Positions 51,538 to 64,000 of a stretch of 64,000 nucleotides of DNA are shown piece by piece. Below the pieces are notes generated by a model, which was not told the DNA's origin, made no database searches, and saw only the letters and a program-made list of their open reading frames with translations. Within the stretch, counting starts at the first letter, position 1; each line of letters opens with the position of its first letter. Origin of the DNA: Xenopus tropicalis (lineage: Eukaryota > Chordata > Amphibia > Anura > Pipidae); the NCBI RefSeq assembly GCF_000004195.4, contig NC_030678.2, positions 92,318,404 to 92,382,403 on the forward strand, read 5' to 3'. The position numbers and the translations under genes are program-made.

Positions 51538-53045
51538 CTATCCAGGGTATTGCACCCTTTGTCCCTATCACCGCGACAAAATATGTGTGCGTACATCTTC
51601 TTAAAAATGTAGCCACAGAAAGATATTTAACCCAAGCTACTGAATAGCAAGAGCCATAAATGGAGTGATAGGGGTTTACTTGTATGTAAGGATGGCCACA
51701 TGGTTTGAGAAACACTGTTATAAATTACTGAATTACTACACACAATTACATAATTTGCCAATGTAATACCATCACATGGGCCTGCAATCATATTCTCATT
51801 ATAGCCTGTGGGATTCAGCATAAGAAAAACATTTGGAGCTCCTGTCACCCCTCATCATTCTTGTAAACACTATCCTTGTTGGACTTCTCTGGTAAGTCTC
51901 CTTGCATAAAGCATCTTGTAATGAATACTTGTTTGTCTCCATCTTGAAAATGTCAAGATGGTGTCCTTAATAATTTTATTAACATTTATGTTTGCAGCAT
52001 TCACAAAGCTGTGCCACCCACACATCTTAAATGGCTAAATTCGTCTATTTGCCCTCTCAAAGAGTGTCTTTTAACATATGGGTGAAGTAAGTTAAGACCA
52101 GTTCATTTTAATTTATAAAAGATAATGAAACCCTTGTGTGTAAGATGTGAAACATCCTATGTCATACGTTCAGATAATTGGCCTGTATTTGGTCCAGGAC
52201 CAGTGATTTGTCAATAGCTCTTCCATCAAAAGCTCTTTTAAGAAGAAATACTGCAGTAAAATTATTAAATTATTTTGCACTTCTAAAGCAGAAAAAATGC
52301 CCAGAAGTAAATGGCAACAAGAATAATGTTAGGAAAAGCATTGCACAGATTAAAGGGATTACCAGATCTTTGACAGAGTGCAGACTCACAAGGGTGTGTT
52401 TACTGACAAACTGCTAAAACCCTTCTGACAGTCATAAAAGCCCCTGCGATACTGAGCCTTTTCTTTTCCTTTAAGCGTAATATTTCGATAAGAGAATGTC
52501 AAGATTGTTTACGGAGCTCTCTATAAAGGTAGTGGAAATTAGTAGTCAGTGCAGGAATGGTGGGCAGGCTTAAGGGAAAAAGTTGAATTAATGGCACATT
52601 TGGGCCAAGTTTAGAAAACATGTTCAAAAATAAAAAGGGAAGAGGTCACAGATTTTTGGAAACGGCAAGCAAGAATACAGACTAACTGTAACCAGATATT
52701 GTCCCTTTAACTCTTTCTCCTTCCAAGCCAGCTTGGGAAACATCCATCTCTGCCTTACAAGAGACATTATCTGAAGCTAATACTAATGATAATAAAACAA
52801 ATACAGGCAATATGCACTTGTGAAGGGGATAAAACATGAGACTGTAGCCAACTTGAAAGTAGAGAGCAGGTCTGAGTCAGACAGGGAGAAGGATTGCAGG
52901 AATATCACAGGACATTTTGGGATAATTGCACTGTGGCTCAGATAACAAACACTCAGCACTGGATTGTCTCTTATTATTTCTACTTATTATTAACAATGTG
53001 CTTCTATGCATAACATAGTATTGAAAAGTTTCCTTTTCAATACTT

Positions 53046-53081
53046 TATATATATATATATATATACTGTATATATATATAG
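53046..53081. repeat. (TA)n microsatellite
   Basis: TA dinucleotide tract interrupted by ACTGTA. Confidence 0.9.
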
Positions 53082-53732
53082 TACTTTTGATAATAGATCT
53101 CCTGTGATAAAATATTGAAAGGAATAAGTGACAAAATAAAAAGGAATATAGCCTGCTGAAGCCTTTTAGCAGCTGGATGCTTACTGATAGCTAATGCTAT
53201 TGTTCTTTTAACAGAATGCGTTCCATTTACAAACTAAAAGTTCTTTAAGAACACGTTGATTGCAGATTTACAAGAAAGTTCTGTCCAGAAAGTAACTTTA
53301 GAGATTGAAACTGCCCTCTGTTCTGTTTGTGAGGCCCAATTGACACAGTTAGGTTAGCTGTATTACAGGTGGCAAGCCCATTATGTACAATGCATTTACC
53401 ACATGCTGCATAACCCATCACCGAAACTTACAGCAAACAATGGATGTGTCACAGTTAGTGGTGTTTTTGAATGGAAAAGGAAAGCAAAAGGGAAAATATG
53501 CAGACCTTTACTTGACACAAACGCACAAAAAAAGACACAAGGTTTTGAATATAACTCATAAAACTGTTCAGGAGTTGATCTTTGCAACATGTCACATCCT
53601 GCAACCTGATCTGTATGTGTACAGGAAATAGTTAAACATTTCACTGCATTCAAAGGGGGTCATTTATGTGCAGATATCTGACCACAAAGCTCAGGCTTTG
53701 CCAAAATCCACTAGTCAACTTTGCCCACACAA

Positions 53733-54067
53733 AGGGGCACATTTACAAAAGCGCGAACGCTCCGAGCTGATTTTCGCCAATTTTTTCGGGCGTCCACACG
53801 ACTTTTTCGTATGGCGCACAACTTTTTCGTGCGACGCACGACTTTTTCGGATGTTTGCACGGAAAAAATCGGAAAGGTTTTACCGCTGTTTACAATTGTT
53901 CGGTATGAAAATTTCGGGACTTTCGGATCGCCAATACGATATTATCGTGACTAATATGATTTTTTCGTAAGCATTTTCGTGATATATGCGATCTTCCGAA
54001 ATTTTCGTTTCCAATACGATTTTTTCCCATTCGTGATTCGGATTCGTGGATTAGTAAATGTGCCCCA
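53733..54067. mobile_element. CpG-rich palindromic MITE, copy 2
   Basis: It starts AGGGGCACATTTACAAAAGC and ends TTAGTAAATGTGCCCC. The interior has repeated ACGACTTTTTCG. From about 53880 it is closely related to 60396 onward (GTTTACAATTGTTCGGTATG in both). Confidence 0.8.
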
Positions 54068-57000
54068 AAGGGTGGTAACAGAAAGCAGGCCAAAGAAGCA
54101 GTACTTGTGTGCTTATCATACAGCCCAGACCTGTGCAATGCTATTTAACTGCTAAATACATTAAGAGGCATTTCATTTCAAACTATACTAATTGTATTAC
54201 ATTTATAGGAAAATATAAAACAGACTATTAACACTATTAACTATATAATACTATTTTATTTGCATTAAAGTGCCACTGGACAATCTCATGCCATGGCTAA
54301 TAAAAGGCACTGCATTCACACACAAACCTAGGGCCCACACATTTACTATTGTACAACAGCCAATGAATAAACTGTGTCATTTACTCCCACACCTCTTCCT
54401 GTTAGAGTTGGAAACTGCATTATTTCCTGTCAGGTGATCAGTGAGACACACAGAACATCACAAAATGGTGGCTTAAAGTAAAAGTAAAAAATGCTAGAAA
54501 ATCTAGCATTTCTAAAGCAAAGCAATTCTTTTGCTTTGTCATGACTTAGTACTGCATCAGCACAGACATTACGCATTCGTTTAGCCAAACAAACACCAAA
54601 TCATGTAAAGAAAACTGAAGCAGTAGAAATGAAAGCATAGAAGGTATAACATACAAACTAGTAATAAAACTAAGAAACTGGATATTATACTGTGCTAATA
54701 ATTCAACTCTTTATTGTGTGACATATGTGCCTAAATATTATTACTTTGTTTGCCTGTGTCTTCCGCATCTTTTGTTCCTGTTGTGCATAATTTAAATGGC
54801 ATGAAAAGGAAATGCACATCTAATGGTTTCAAATGAAGCTTACACATCAGCCATTTTGTATTTCCTTTTGAGTTAAATTGGCACAAGGGAGTGCACAATT
54901 GCATTTTCTGGCATCTATCTAGCCCAGCATCTCAAGGCTCATTGCATCTCAGGTCATGTGGCATAAACATTTGTGGTTAAATGTCAAAATGAAAATAAAT
55001 CGGTCTTGCTTTTCAGAAACTGTTAAGCAGAAAATTGTGTTTTCTTTGTCACAGCTAGTGGCCCTCTTACTGGCTTTCATACGATTAGTGTGACAAAGTG
55101 ACAAAGAAGTGCGCAGGCAAATTTCCAGCTGGCATGAAATGGTGCCTTCATGATAATATTTTGATGGAGATGAACAATCATATAATTACTACATCTACTT
55201 TCAACATGGGATTTCTGAACATATGTGCATGTTGCACATATTTCTTTAGGCAAAGGGAACCTTGTTTAACTATGGCAAGAGGAATTGATAGGGCTTTTAC
55301 ACTCCTTACATGCACTGAAAGCAGCATGCCCACTATGAAATATCAATGCGATACCAGATTTTATATGCTGCTCACAACATCAGCATGCTCAGGTTGAAGT
55401 CTTGGCATATGGTCAGCCATGGCTGCCCCAAAATGCCACAATTCCTTAAGACTCAACGCAAGCAAAGTATACTGTACATTTGTTGAATCTGTAGAGCCTA
55501 TGAAGGCAAAAATGAAGAACTGATAAGATTAATGGAAAATTATTTTGCCACTCAGCAGCCTAAATAAATGACCCTTGAAAATGATAAATTGCTATAGGTT
55601 AAAACTAAGAGACTGGGGAAAAATATATATTTATCCTTATACATACTGCAAAATATAAGGTAGTCAAAATATAAAGAAGTCATTGCTTAGTTTCATGACA
55701 ATATAAAAGCCCAAAAACTCTGTATATTATATTACACTCTTAGCTCCTACTTCCTTATTCATTTTTATAAAATATTTTTGTTTTGAGACCATTTATTGTC
55801 AAATAACTGGCAAAAATGGTCTCAAAACAAAAATATTTTTTTTATTATAGCAACTACATTCATTATTACATTTTTGGTACATGCTAATTCAGAATTTAAA
55901 AGTGATATTTATAAAGGACAGGGTCTTTTGGAAGAGTTTCTTCCCATGTATAGGACACAGAAAAACATGTAAGATTAATGTATATGCTCTATTTCAGGAG
56001 GAAAATCAGGAATGTTCAGCTGGACGACCCCCAACCATTTCTGAACTGCAGTTTCCACACTTTCAACTGTTGTGGGAGGTTGTGAAGGATCGGAAAAGCA
56101 GCAGAATCTCATAACTATGTATATAACTCGACTGAAGATTAATTCATGCAATTAAAAATGCAGTCATTATGTACCTCAGTAAAAGGCGGTCCAGATATTC
56201 TTGGACTGTACTAAAGCAGAGCGGCCTCCAGTTAAGCAGTTAATAGACATTCTTTCTACATACAACCATTCTCCAAATTTGAAAGTACAAAATGTTATTA
56301 TTGTAAACTTTTTGTGCAATTCTCATTTAGCCTGTGGTCACGTAATTTCCGACACATTTAGAATCATAGCCCTTTAATCTTCTAAAAATTACATACTGAA
56401 TGTTTGCTCAACTATTTTATTTATGATGCAGATGGAATGCTATGCAAGGGAGAAAGGACATTTAATATTTTCTCTCAATGAATAATCATGCAAGCTGTGC
56501 ACTGCATATACAGTCTGTCAAGTAATGCAGCATTATATCCACTCAACTTGGGACTTGGTTTCTCACCCAGTCTATCTCTCTGGATGTGCTCAGGGCAATC
56601 AATAAGCCTAATGTTCATCTTTTCCGTTAATGTCTCCCCATATTGAATGCCATGAGGAATTTTTTTGGCGCCATATAAATAAACAATATTAATTAGTAGG
56701 GAATTATTGCACAAGTAATACATTTGGGTTTCACATCAAGATCAAGTGCATTTCATCATTGCCGCTGATGAAAAAAAATATGACATAAAATACTGAAAAG
56801 AAAACAATGGATTCAGTGCCGTATGTCTGGCTACAAGGAAGGAGACATTGAAGGGAAAAAATACAATAATAAAGAGGAAATAAATCAGGGCCCTTGAGAC
56901 AACAATTCTAATTTATCATACTTTACCAGTTTAATCTTCATCACAGTTAATGGCTACAAGTTCCAAGCTATGTCATTAAACCTTGATTAAAACTTAATGT

Positions 57001-58235
57001 GGAATAAAACAAAAAGGACAGATCAATGCAACAGAAGGAAGAATGCAATTACTAAAAATGAAATCTTTTCAAAGCATCTACAGAATAAGCAGAAAGTTCC
57101 AGTATTGCTGGTACTTGAATGGCTGGTTCCAGATTACGCTCTTTTCTTGTGTTTCAAATTTTTTTCATTAAATACATACATTAAAGATGTATTCATAGAT
57201 TTAAAGAAGATAAATATATACAAAAATATAAAGTATTTGTATTCTGGATGGTCAAAATGCAGCTGTGATATTCGATCATATCTTAATATTGTGATATTTA
57301 GCTAACTGGAGTCAGTCTTTGGGGTCCCTGCCACTTTCTTACACAGGGTGCAAAATATATGTATTAAATATGAAATGACCTGGTGAGGTCCACATCAGCC
57401 ACATGCTGCACTAAGGAATCTGGTTTCTATTTGCACATGTGATAATGCTGCTAGGAATAGCTATGAACCTCTGGACGTCAGGCAGACAAGGTGGTACATG
57501 CACCAGACAAGGATGGTTTAATACTTCCCCAAGCTACTGTTAGCCATATGAGCCTGCATATACTATAGACTTAAAGAAGGAAACATTTAGCATTTTCTGT
57601 CCATCAAGATACAGTTATAAGGTTATAAGTATATGCCTCCACATTTGCAAGATGTAGCAAAATTTGGAGCCATAAATGTACATATTGTACATAGTAAGTT
57701 ATTTTCCTTTTATACATTATTATGATCAACAGGTCCTCACCATTACTGTTAAATGCATAGATATTTGGTCTTAAGCCAAGTAGCCAAGGGGACCTATGGC
57801 ACACTACTATTATAAAGTAATATGGGGACAAGCTAGTCTGAAAACTTTATCCACTACAATCATTCTGGTGATCGCCTGCATTCTTAGGCCTAATCTGTCG
57901 ATCTATGCCAGTTCATTTGAAATAGCAATTGCTTTCTATTACATGACTGTAATTTGCATGTGAAAATCCAAGAAACATTAATAATAACAAAAAACATTAT
58001 TATAAGCACAGATAAGGGAAGACAAATACCCTTTTACCAAACAATGTAGCTCTACACTTGACGTAAGACCAGAACATGAAAATAACCTTACAAAGGGGTT
58101 GCAGTACAACTTAAAAAAAACTTTGCAGGAATTTTAATTTGGACCTTGAATATATACTCTCAGGCAATATTTTACTCTGAGACCCAACATGTTTTGCCCA
58201 GTCTTTATGATGTTCCCTTACATTCAGTAATAGTA
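54068..58235. other. Intronic stretch, nothing recognised apart from one hairpin
   Basis: The 26-bp hairpin at 55769-55839 is the only structured feature seen. Open frames are short and lack coding character. Confidence 0.4.
55769..55839. repeat. Perfect 26-bp hairpin, 19-nt loop
   Basis: Arms 55769-55794 and 55814-55839 are exact reverse complements; the left arm contains TTTTGTTTTGAGACCATTT. There are no recognised transposon ends and no evidence of transcription. Confidence 0.9.
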
Positions 58236-58554
58236 CAGGTATGGGACCTGTTATCCAGAATGTTCGGGATCTGGGGTTTTCTGTATATGGGATCTTTCTG
58301 TAATTTGGATCTCCATACCTTATGTCTGCTATAAAATAATTTAAATATTGAATAACCCCAATAGGACTGTTTTGCCTCCAGTAAGGATTAATTATATCTT
58401 AGTTGGGATCAAGTACAAGCTACTGTTTTATTATTACAGAGAAAAAGGAAATCGTTTTCAAAAATTAGAATTATTTGCTTATATAGTCTATGGGAGATGG
58501 ACTTTATGTAATTCAGAACTTTCTGGATAACAGGTTTCCATATTCCATACCCTG
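58236..58554. mobile_element. CAGGTATGGGA-type MITE, near full length
   Basis: CAGGTATGGGACCTGTTATC at the left and TTCCATACCCTG at the right, with the family core TAGTTGGGATCAAGTACAAG. Overlapping open frames on both strands are products of the repeat. Confidence 0.8.
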
Positions 58555-61500
58555 TACAAGAATTTATACATCTACACATCAAGAAAATGGTTTGTCTTAA
58601 CATTGTTTCTCATGAATTAGAAAACAAAATAAAATCACAAACCTTTACAACCCCTAGACAAGAAGTGTGAGAACCCAGGATTTTAGAGAAAGCTTTCATA
58701 CAAGACAAAGCCTATAAAAATGTAGGCTATGTTTCAGGCATGAACTTTAAGTTACAGGAATCTGAAGGAACATGTTTTCATAAATCACCATAGATGGGCT
58801 TTTTGTACTGGAGATTTATCACAGCTCAGATTCAGATGTGAAATCAGATATACCCTCACAGACATACCCTATGTGGAACATTTACTAAAACTCTAACATT
58901 TCCCATTGTTTTATTTTTCAAAATTTGAATTAACTCATTTCCACGAATGTCTGACATCTACTAAAAAGTCTGAACTGAAAAAGTCAGCATCAAAAATCCG
59001 AAACCTCTAAAGTTTCTAAGTTAAACAAGGATCCACCAGGTAAGGGACATCTGTCAGTGACTTCTACATGATCTCAGCAGGTTTTAGCTGGCAAATTGTC
59101 AGATTCAGGTTTTTAGTCGTTTTGGCATGAATTTAAAAAAAAATTAGACTTTTTTTTCTATGACTTTTAGTACTAAAATATCCAGATGGGATGTTAGGCA
59201 CCCTACATGTCTGTGTAGATTAATACTGAACTCTTTATTGGCTGTTTAAGCCTACATGACAGACTTTGAGAGCAGGGTTTAGACTTGGAGCAGTATCTAC
59301 TTCATGACAGAAATCATGACTGAGAATCAAATAAGAAGAATTTATAGAAATTAAGTAATGGAAGGGTTACTTACTACTTCTTGGGTGAGGCAGGCTTTGG
59401 GCAGGTTTGCCTTCTTAGTTAGAACACCCTGTCCTAGCACAGTATGACATTAACAATACTATTAAAGCTAAGGAGAAAGCACCAATCTATTCAGCTTCCA
59501 TTTGTGTGTTATAGAGTGATCATTTACACTATCCTGACAAGATTTTTCATTGTTTTTAAAGCTGAATAGATATGAAAACCTCTTTGAGGGAATTCACTGA
59601 TCTGTAATAATTAACTGGGACACGTACTCCAATAATATACAGTGCAGTTAACTGGCTCCTGATAAACTGACCATAGTGTACGTAAATGTGATAGAGACCG
59701 TAAATTGTAAGCTCACTGGGGTATAAAGAATAATAATGTATGGTAGAGAAAACTTTTGTGGCATTCATTATATATATACTAATACAGTCTTAATACAGTG
59801 ATGAAAAAAGGATTAAATGTTGTATATACAGAGCATGCTTTCTAGGACAATAACTATACTATCTTAAACTGATACAGCAAACTCTCCTAACCCTGACTCA
59901 AGCTCTCTATTGCCAGAATAAAAGGGTTTTACCCTGTCGGGGGATGGTTTTTTTTTTTTTTTTAACAATTCTGCGCTGTTCCCTAGCATTATACTGTATA
60001 TCCACCTCTTCTTCAGCAGAATCCTACCACTTTTGTGCTGGGAAGAATATGTTTTAGAGTTGATTAGAAAGGATTTGCCATGTTAGACAGATGCTTCATT
60101 TAAAAATAATATGTTGCAGACCTGATTAAAAGGGGGTTATCATATGAGAGTATTACTTATTGAGGGATGTTACAAAGGCTTGCCTAACAAAATACCTCCA
60201 ATCAGACAAATTATACGCTCAGTATACAGGAGGTAGAAAAATAAAATATTCACTTAATCTCTGGGAAATTAGGGAGTTGACACTTAGGGGCAGATTTACT
60301 AAGACACGAACGCTCCGAGCGTATTTTCGCTGAATTTTTCGTGTCTTGCGCAACTTTTTCGTACACTTGTGCGAAAAAATCAGAAAGGTTTCCCCGCTGT
60401 TTACAATTGTTCGGTATGAAAATTTTGTGACTTTCGGATTGCCAATACAATATTATCGTGACTAATACGATTTTTTCGTAAGCATTTTCGTGACATTTGC
60501 AATCTTCAGAAATTTTCGTATCCAATCCGAATTTGTCCCATTCGGGATTCAAACTCGCATTTTCATGAATGTGCCCCTATGGATCAGATTTGTGCATTCC
60601 TGACAAAATTTTAAAGAATTAACACTATTCTTTTCTTTTGCAGTGGTAACATATAACCTTCTATGGCAATGGCAATTCTGCATGTCTGCTGCCCACACCC
60701 AAAAAGGTACAAGCAATTATCGTTCAAGTTAATGGAGGTGCTATTCTGGGTGTTTTGTCATCCACCCATAAGATGAAAACTGTGCAAGTGGCAAAATGCT
60801 AGAAATAGCACTGTGCGCCATTGTCCTCAAAGTGGCACCACATATCTCAATTTGTATCTGTCTACTGGAAATATCAAGGGGTAGAAACAGAATATTTTAC
60901 TGATTTGAACGCAGTTTAAAGTATGCATATGAATCCATTGTTCTCTTGCTGTCTGATTACAACACTTCTATTCTTACACAATATTGTCTGTTTTGTAATC
61001 CCCATACAAGAATACAAGAGGGAGGGTAACCTAGTGGAGGCTGAGGCTGACTTACAATTTATCAGTACTAAATAGATCATTATAGACTTAACAACAGCAA
61101 TTTCCCAAATGTAAGTTTATTTACAGTATACTCCCTTATGTCTGTAACAGCTGTAAGCTCTTCCTGACGGTGCCATATGATTAAAGTATTCATTCCCATA
61201 GAATTAGGGATTAAACAATAGGAAAATTCATGCATTTTAGAGATGGCAGCAGCAATGGAGATATAATAAGTAGGAAATAAAAATACATATTTGTATTTGA
61301 CCTTCCTAAATTTTGTGTATTGAAGGACAAAATATACCATATTTATTAGTGGGGTTGATTTCTATTTTATTTTTCTATATATGCTTAAAACAAATCCCTA
61401 TATTTTGAGTTTATTCTAACATCTGTATATTTGAATGCATTGTATCAGTGCATCAATGCCACATCTGCTGAGATAAAATAAATTAACAACCTTATATTTC

Positions 61501-63829
61501 ATTAATAAACAACATTGTAGAAAGCCACAGTGGCCAAATTATCATGGAAAAATGCAGAATGCTTGCTTGGCCTCACTGAAACTGGAGTACTATAATTCCA
61601 GTCCTAGTCATAGTAAGAATATGTAAACACATTAACAGAAAAAGCGAAAAAATGGTTTTGTTTGAAATTGAATTTTTAAATATATGTTTTCCTGCTCCCC
61701 TGCAGTAGCCCCCAGTCCCCACCAGAAGCCCCCAGGGCGCTAATTAGTAGGCAAGGAATTAGGAGTTATGCTTGATGCTTTGGCCTGAATAAAATAAGAA
61801 CAGACTTCCATAGCAATTGAATGTTAGTGGGTCACTAAAATGGGTAAAGGTTTTTTTTATTTTTTTTTTAACCTGCATTAGGCTTTAGATGTGATACTGA
61901 TTGTTCGTGATGCAGACTGATCAAATGGCCACTTTCTTAACAGAAACCAGGTGGATTTTAGGTTCGTGTTCGCAATACAGCAGAAAACAACAAACACAGA
62001 AATGTTCAGTCATAACCAGGCTTTATCTTTGTAGCTATCAAAATATATAGGTGTACAAGAAGCAGCATTTCCAAGTAATAGAGATGGCCCACCTTTTGGC
62101 CTTCAAACCATGTACACATGGTGCCCACGAATTCATAGTAAATGAGGCACATGTGTTGCACTGAAAAGACTAGGCTCCCTTTATAGCATAACAGCAAATA
62201 GATATTTTAAATTCCTTAAACTTTTCAAAGATAAGTTCATTGGCCATATTTTAAAGTCAATACCTGGTAAGAGTCACAAGAGACCTTTCTGTCCATGGGA
62301 CACTTATTAAGTTATCTTGTTCCACCACAGAGGTAATGGCACATAAGGGGTCATTTACTCTCCAGTATGCAAAGTGCAATATCTATTTTGTTTATCCACA
62401 ATGCATAGTGTTTCCTATAATTTCAGCATAATTTCCATTCTAGTCGTCTTTATTGCAGTAATGAAGACCACTATCTACTTTATTGCAGGATTTTGAATCC
62501 TTAACAGGTTTAACTAGTCTAGTGACTAAAGCTGGCTATACATGCAAAGATCCACTTGATCTGTGATCTGTGCCCTATTATCCACCCAGGTAGCAGGCAT
62601 AATCAGAGTAATCCAGTCATTTCGCCCTGGTAGTGAGGGCCCCAAAATTATCATAAAATAAGGCTTGTACTGTATTCTATAATATCTGACTCAAATGCAT
62701 GATAACTGCTGGTAAACAGAGTTTATATTCATTTAAAGCATTTATGTGCCAGACAACATTGAACCTATGCCACAGACAGGAAAGCACCAGAATGCAAGCA
62801 CTGTAGATTTAATGTTTTGTGTCTTCTTTTTTAACTATGCCACCATGTGTTGTCTGGCAACGTGAGATAAGGCAAAATCATCATGTCCTGGTATGGAAAG
62901 AGTTAACAACATTTTTGTTGACAATGTTTTTTTTTTCTTCTTTGACAAAGAACAGTTGGTGCATTTAGTGTTCAGGAAACCTTCGAGTCATAGGATTGTC
63001 CCTGAACAAGTGCATAAAAATGGCATTTCTGGGAAGCCTTAATTTAAGAGTATATAGGATTTCCACACTTGGGAGAGCAGAAAACGCCAGCCGTGTAAAT
63101 AGGAGCCCTGTGGTTAAAACATCCACATATAAACATACAATGGATACATAACAGATCAACCTAGAGTATCACATTTACCCACAAGCCTGGGAGATCTGAA
63201 AGTTTCTAAAGTGTACAAAGGGAGAAGATTAAATTTCTCTGAGACACTAAATTGGATTTGTCTTATTTCATGGAAGTTTGCGGTAGATACTGTGCTATGG
63301 ATTACATCTGGTTACATTTGAATTCATTTTACCTATATGGTATGTTATAAAGGGCGTACAGCACATACTGGCAAGCTTCCAGCTACAGCAAACAGAAAGA
63401 GCAGCTAATGTCCTGGCAGAAAGCAACACCACAGAATCCTTATATATTTCCAAAGACAGTGATACAGAACATGCATGTTTCAATACTTATCAAGCTAATT
63501 TAAAACAGAGTTTTACAGGTGAAGCAGGATATTAGGAATGGGCCCATGTAAGAGAATTTACATATTTGTACATTTATGCACAAACATACTGAATATTAAA
63601 ATAGATCTCTTAAAATAAATAATTTGATATAAAACTATGCAATGGGTTGTTTCATATAGAATTCAAGAAATTTTAAACTCATACCAGTCTTAAAAAGTGT
63701 TAGCATGTAATCTTGCACCAACTAAATATTGCTCTCACAGCCATGCACTTACCCCAAATTACCATTTCTGATTTACTTTAGCTAGCAGCCTGACTGAAAC
63801 CTTGCATAAGAAGACCTTAGGACTAAGGT
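58555..63829. other. Intronic stretch, mostly unassigned
   Basis: Contains the MITE at 60285-60579, a T homopolymer near 59948-59962 and a possible repeat end near 62346 (AAGGGGTCATTTACTC). No exon was found. Confidence 0.4.
60285..60579. mobile_element. CpG-rich palindromic MITE, copy 3
   Basis: AGGGGCAGATTTACTAAGAC opens and ATGAATGTGCCCCT closes the element. It differs from the copy at 53733 mainly by small changes, many at CpG. The 100-codon minus-strand frame over it is not a gene. Confidence 0.8.
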
Positions 63830-64000
63830 TTAAAGGGAAACTCCGGCTTTCGAACCAAAATTTGTTAAAAAGCCCTGCACAACACAGAACCCCCTACTAT
63901 ACCTATTACTGTAATCTATTCCTTCAAAAAATATAAATAAACACCATTTGTATATGCTGAAATCCAGCTTCAAAACAGTTCTCTTTCTGCATCATTGGAA
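63830..64000 (+). mobile_element. Start of a T2-type element, runs off the window
   Basis: TTAAAGGGAAACTCCGGCTT is a T2-like terminus. The following sequence has no gene features and continues past the right edge, so the other end cannot be checked. Confidence 0.55.

Overview
The window looks like vertebrate nuclear DNA, most likely from a Xenopus-type frog. It is AT-rich and has no bacterial-style gene density. It is filled with short non-autonomous DNA transposons of kinds I know from Xenopus: T2-type MITEs with TTAA target duplications and TTAAAGG ends, hAT-like elements with 8-bp target duplications, and a dispersed family with CAGGTATGGGA / CCATACCTG ends. Almost every short open reading frame is noise or lies inside one of these repeats.

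I can support one protein-coding gene, on the minus strand and only in part. Two exons with matching phases and good splice signals lie at 45950-45783 and 3284-3136. Spliced, they encode the last ~105 residues of a serine-rich C-terminal tail ending in SLFPTGLL and a stop. I recognise this tail as the C-terminus of BCAS3 (Rudhira/PHAF2), a WD40-propeller protein linked to the cytoskeleton and the phagophore. The identification comes from memory of the family, not from a search. The two exons are separated by an intron of about 42.5 kb, and the intron before them is longer than 18 kb and runs off the right edge. In human, the last two BCAS3 exons are likewise far apart.

Layout: 1-3135 is the 3' flank or UTR side, with a SINE/LINE-tail fragment and no canonical polyadenylation signal within about 860 bases of the stop. 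From 3285 to 45782 is the last intron, with most of the transposons. They include a T2 MITE nested in another T2 MITE (7.4-8.2 kb), a hAT element nested in a T2-like element (18.3-19.6 kb), and two opposed hAT copies with inverted internal minisatellites (28.3-29.2 and 34.4-35.3 kb). It also holds a perfect 36-bp hairpin inside a larger inverted repeat (9.8-10.2 kb) and a repeat-poor block with homeodomain-type sites (22.4-24.0 kb). From 45951 to 64000 is the penultimate intron, which is poorer in repeats but holds a hAT MITE with a 7/8 target duplication, two closely related CpG-rich MITEs, a perfect 26-bp hairpin and the start of another T2 element at the right edge.

BCAS3 neighbours TBX2 and TBX4 in vertebrates, and its introns are thought to harbour their enhancers. 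By that synteny TBX2 would lie beyond the left edge, and repeat-poor intron segments here are candidate enhancers. I found no tRNA, rRNA, CRISPR or operon-like system, and nothing that I can defend as a new gene system.
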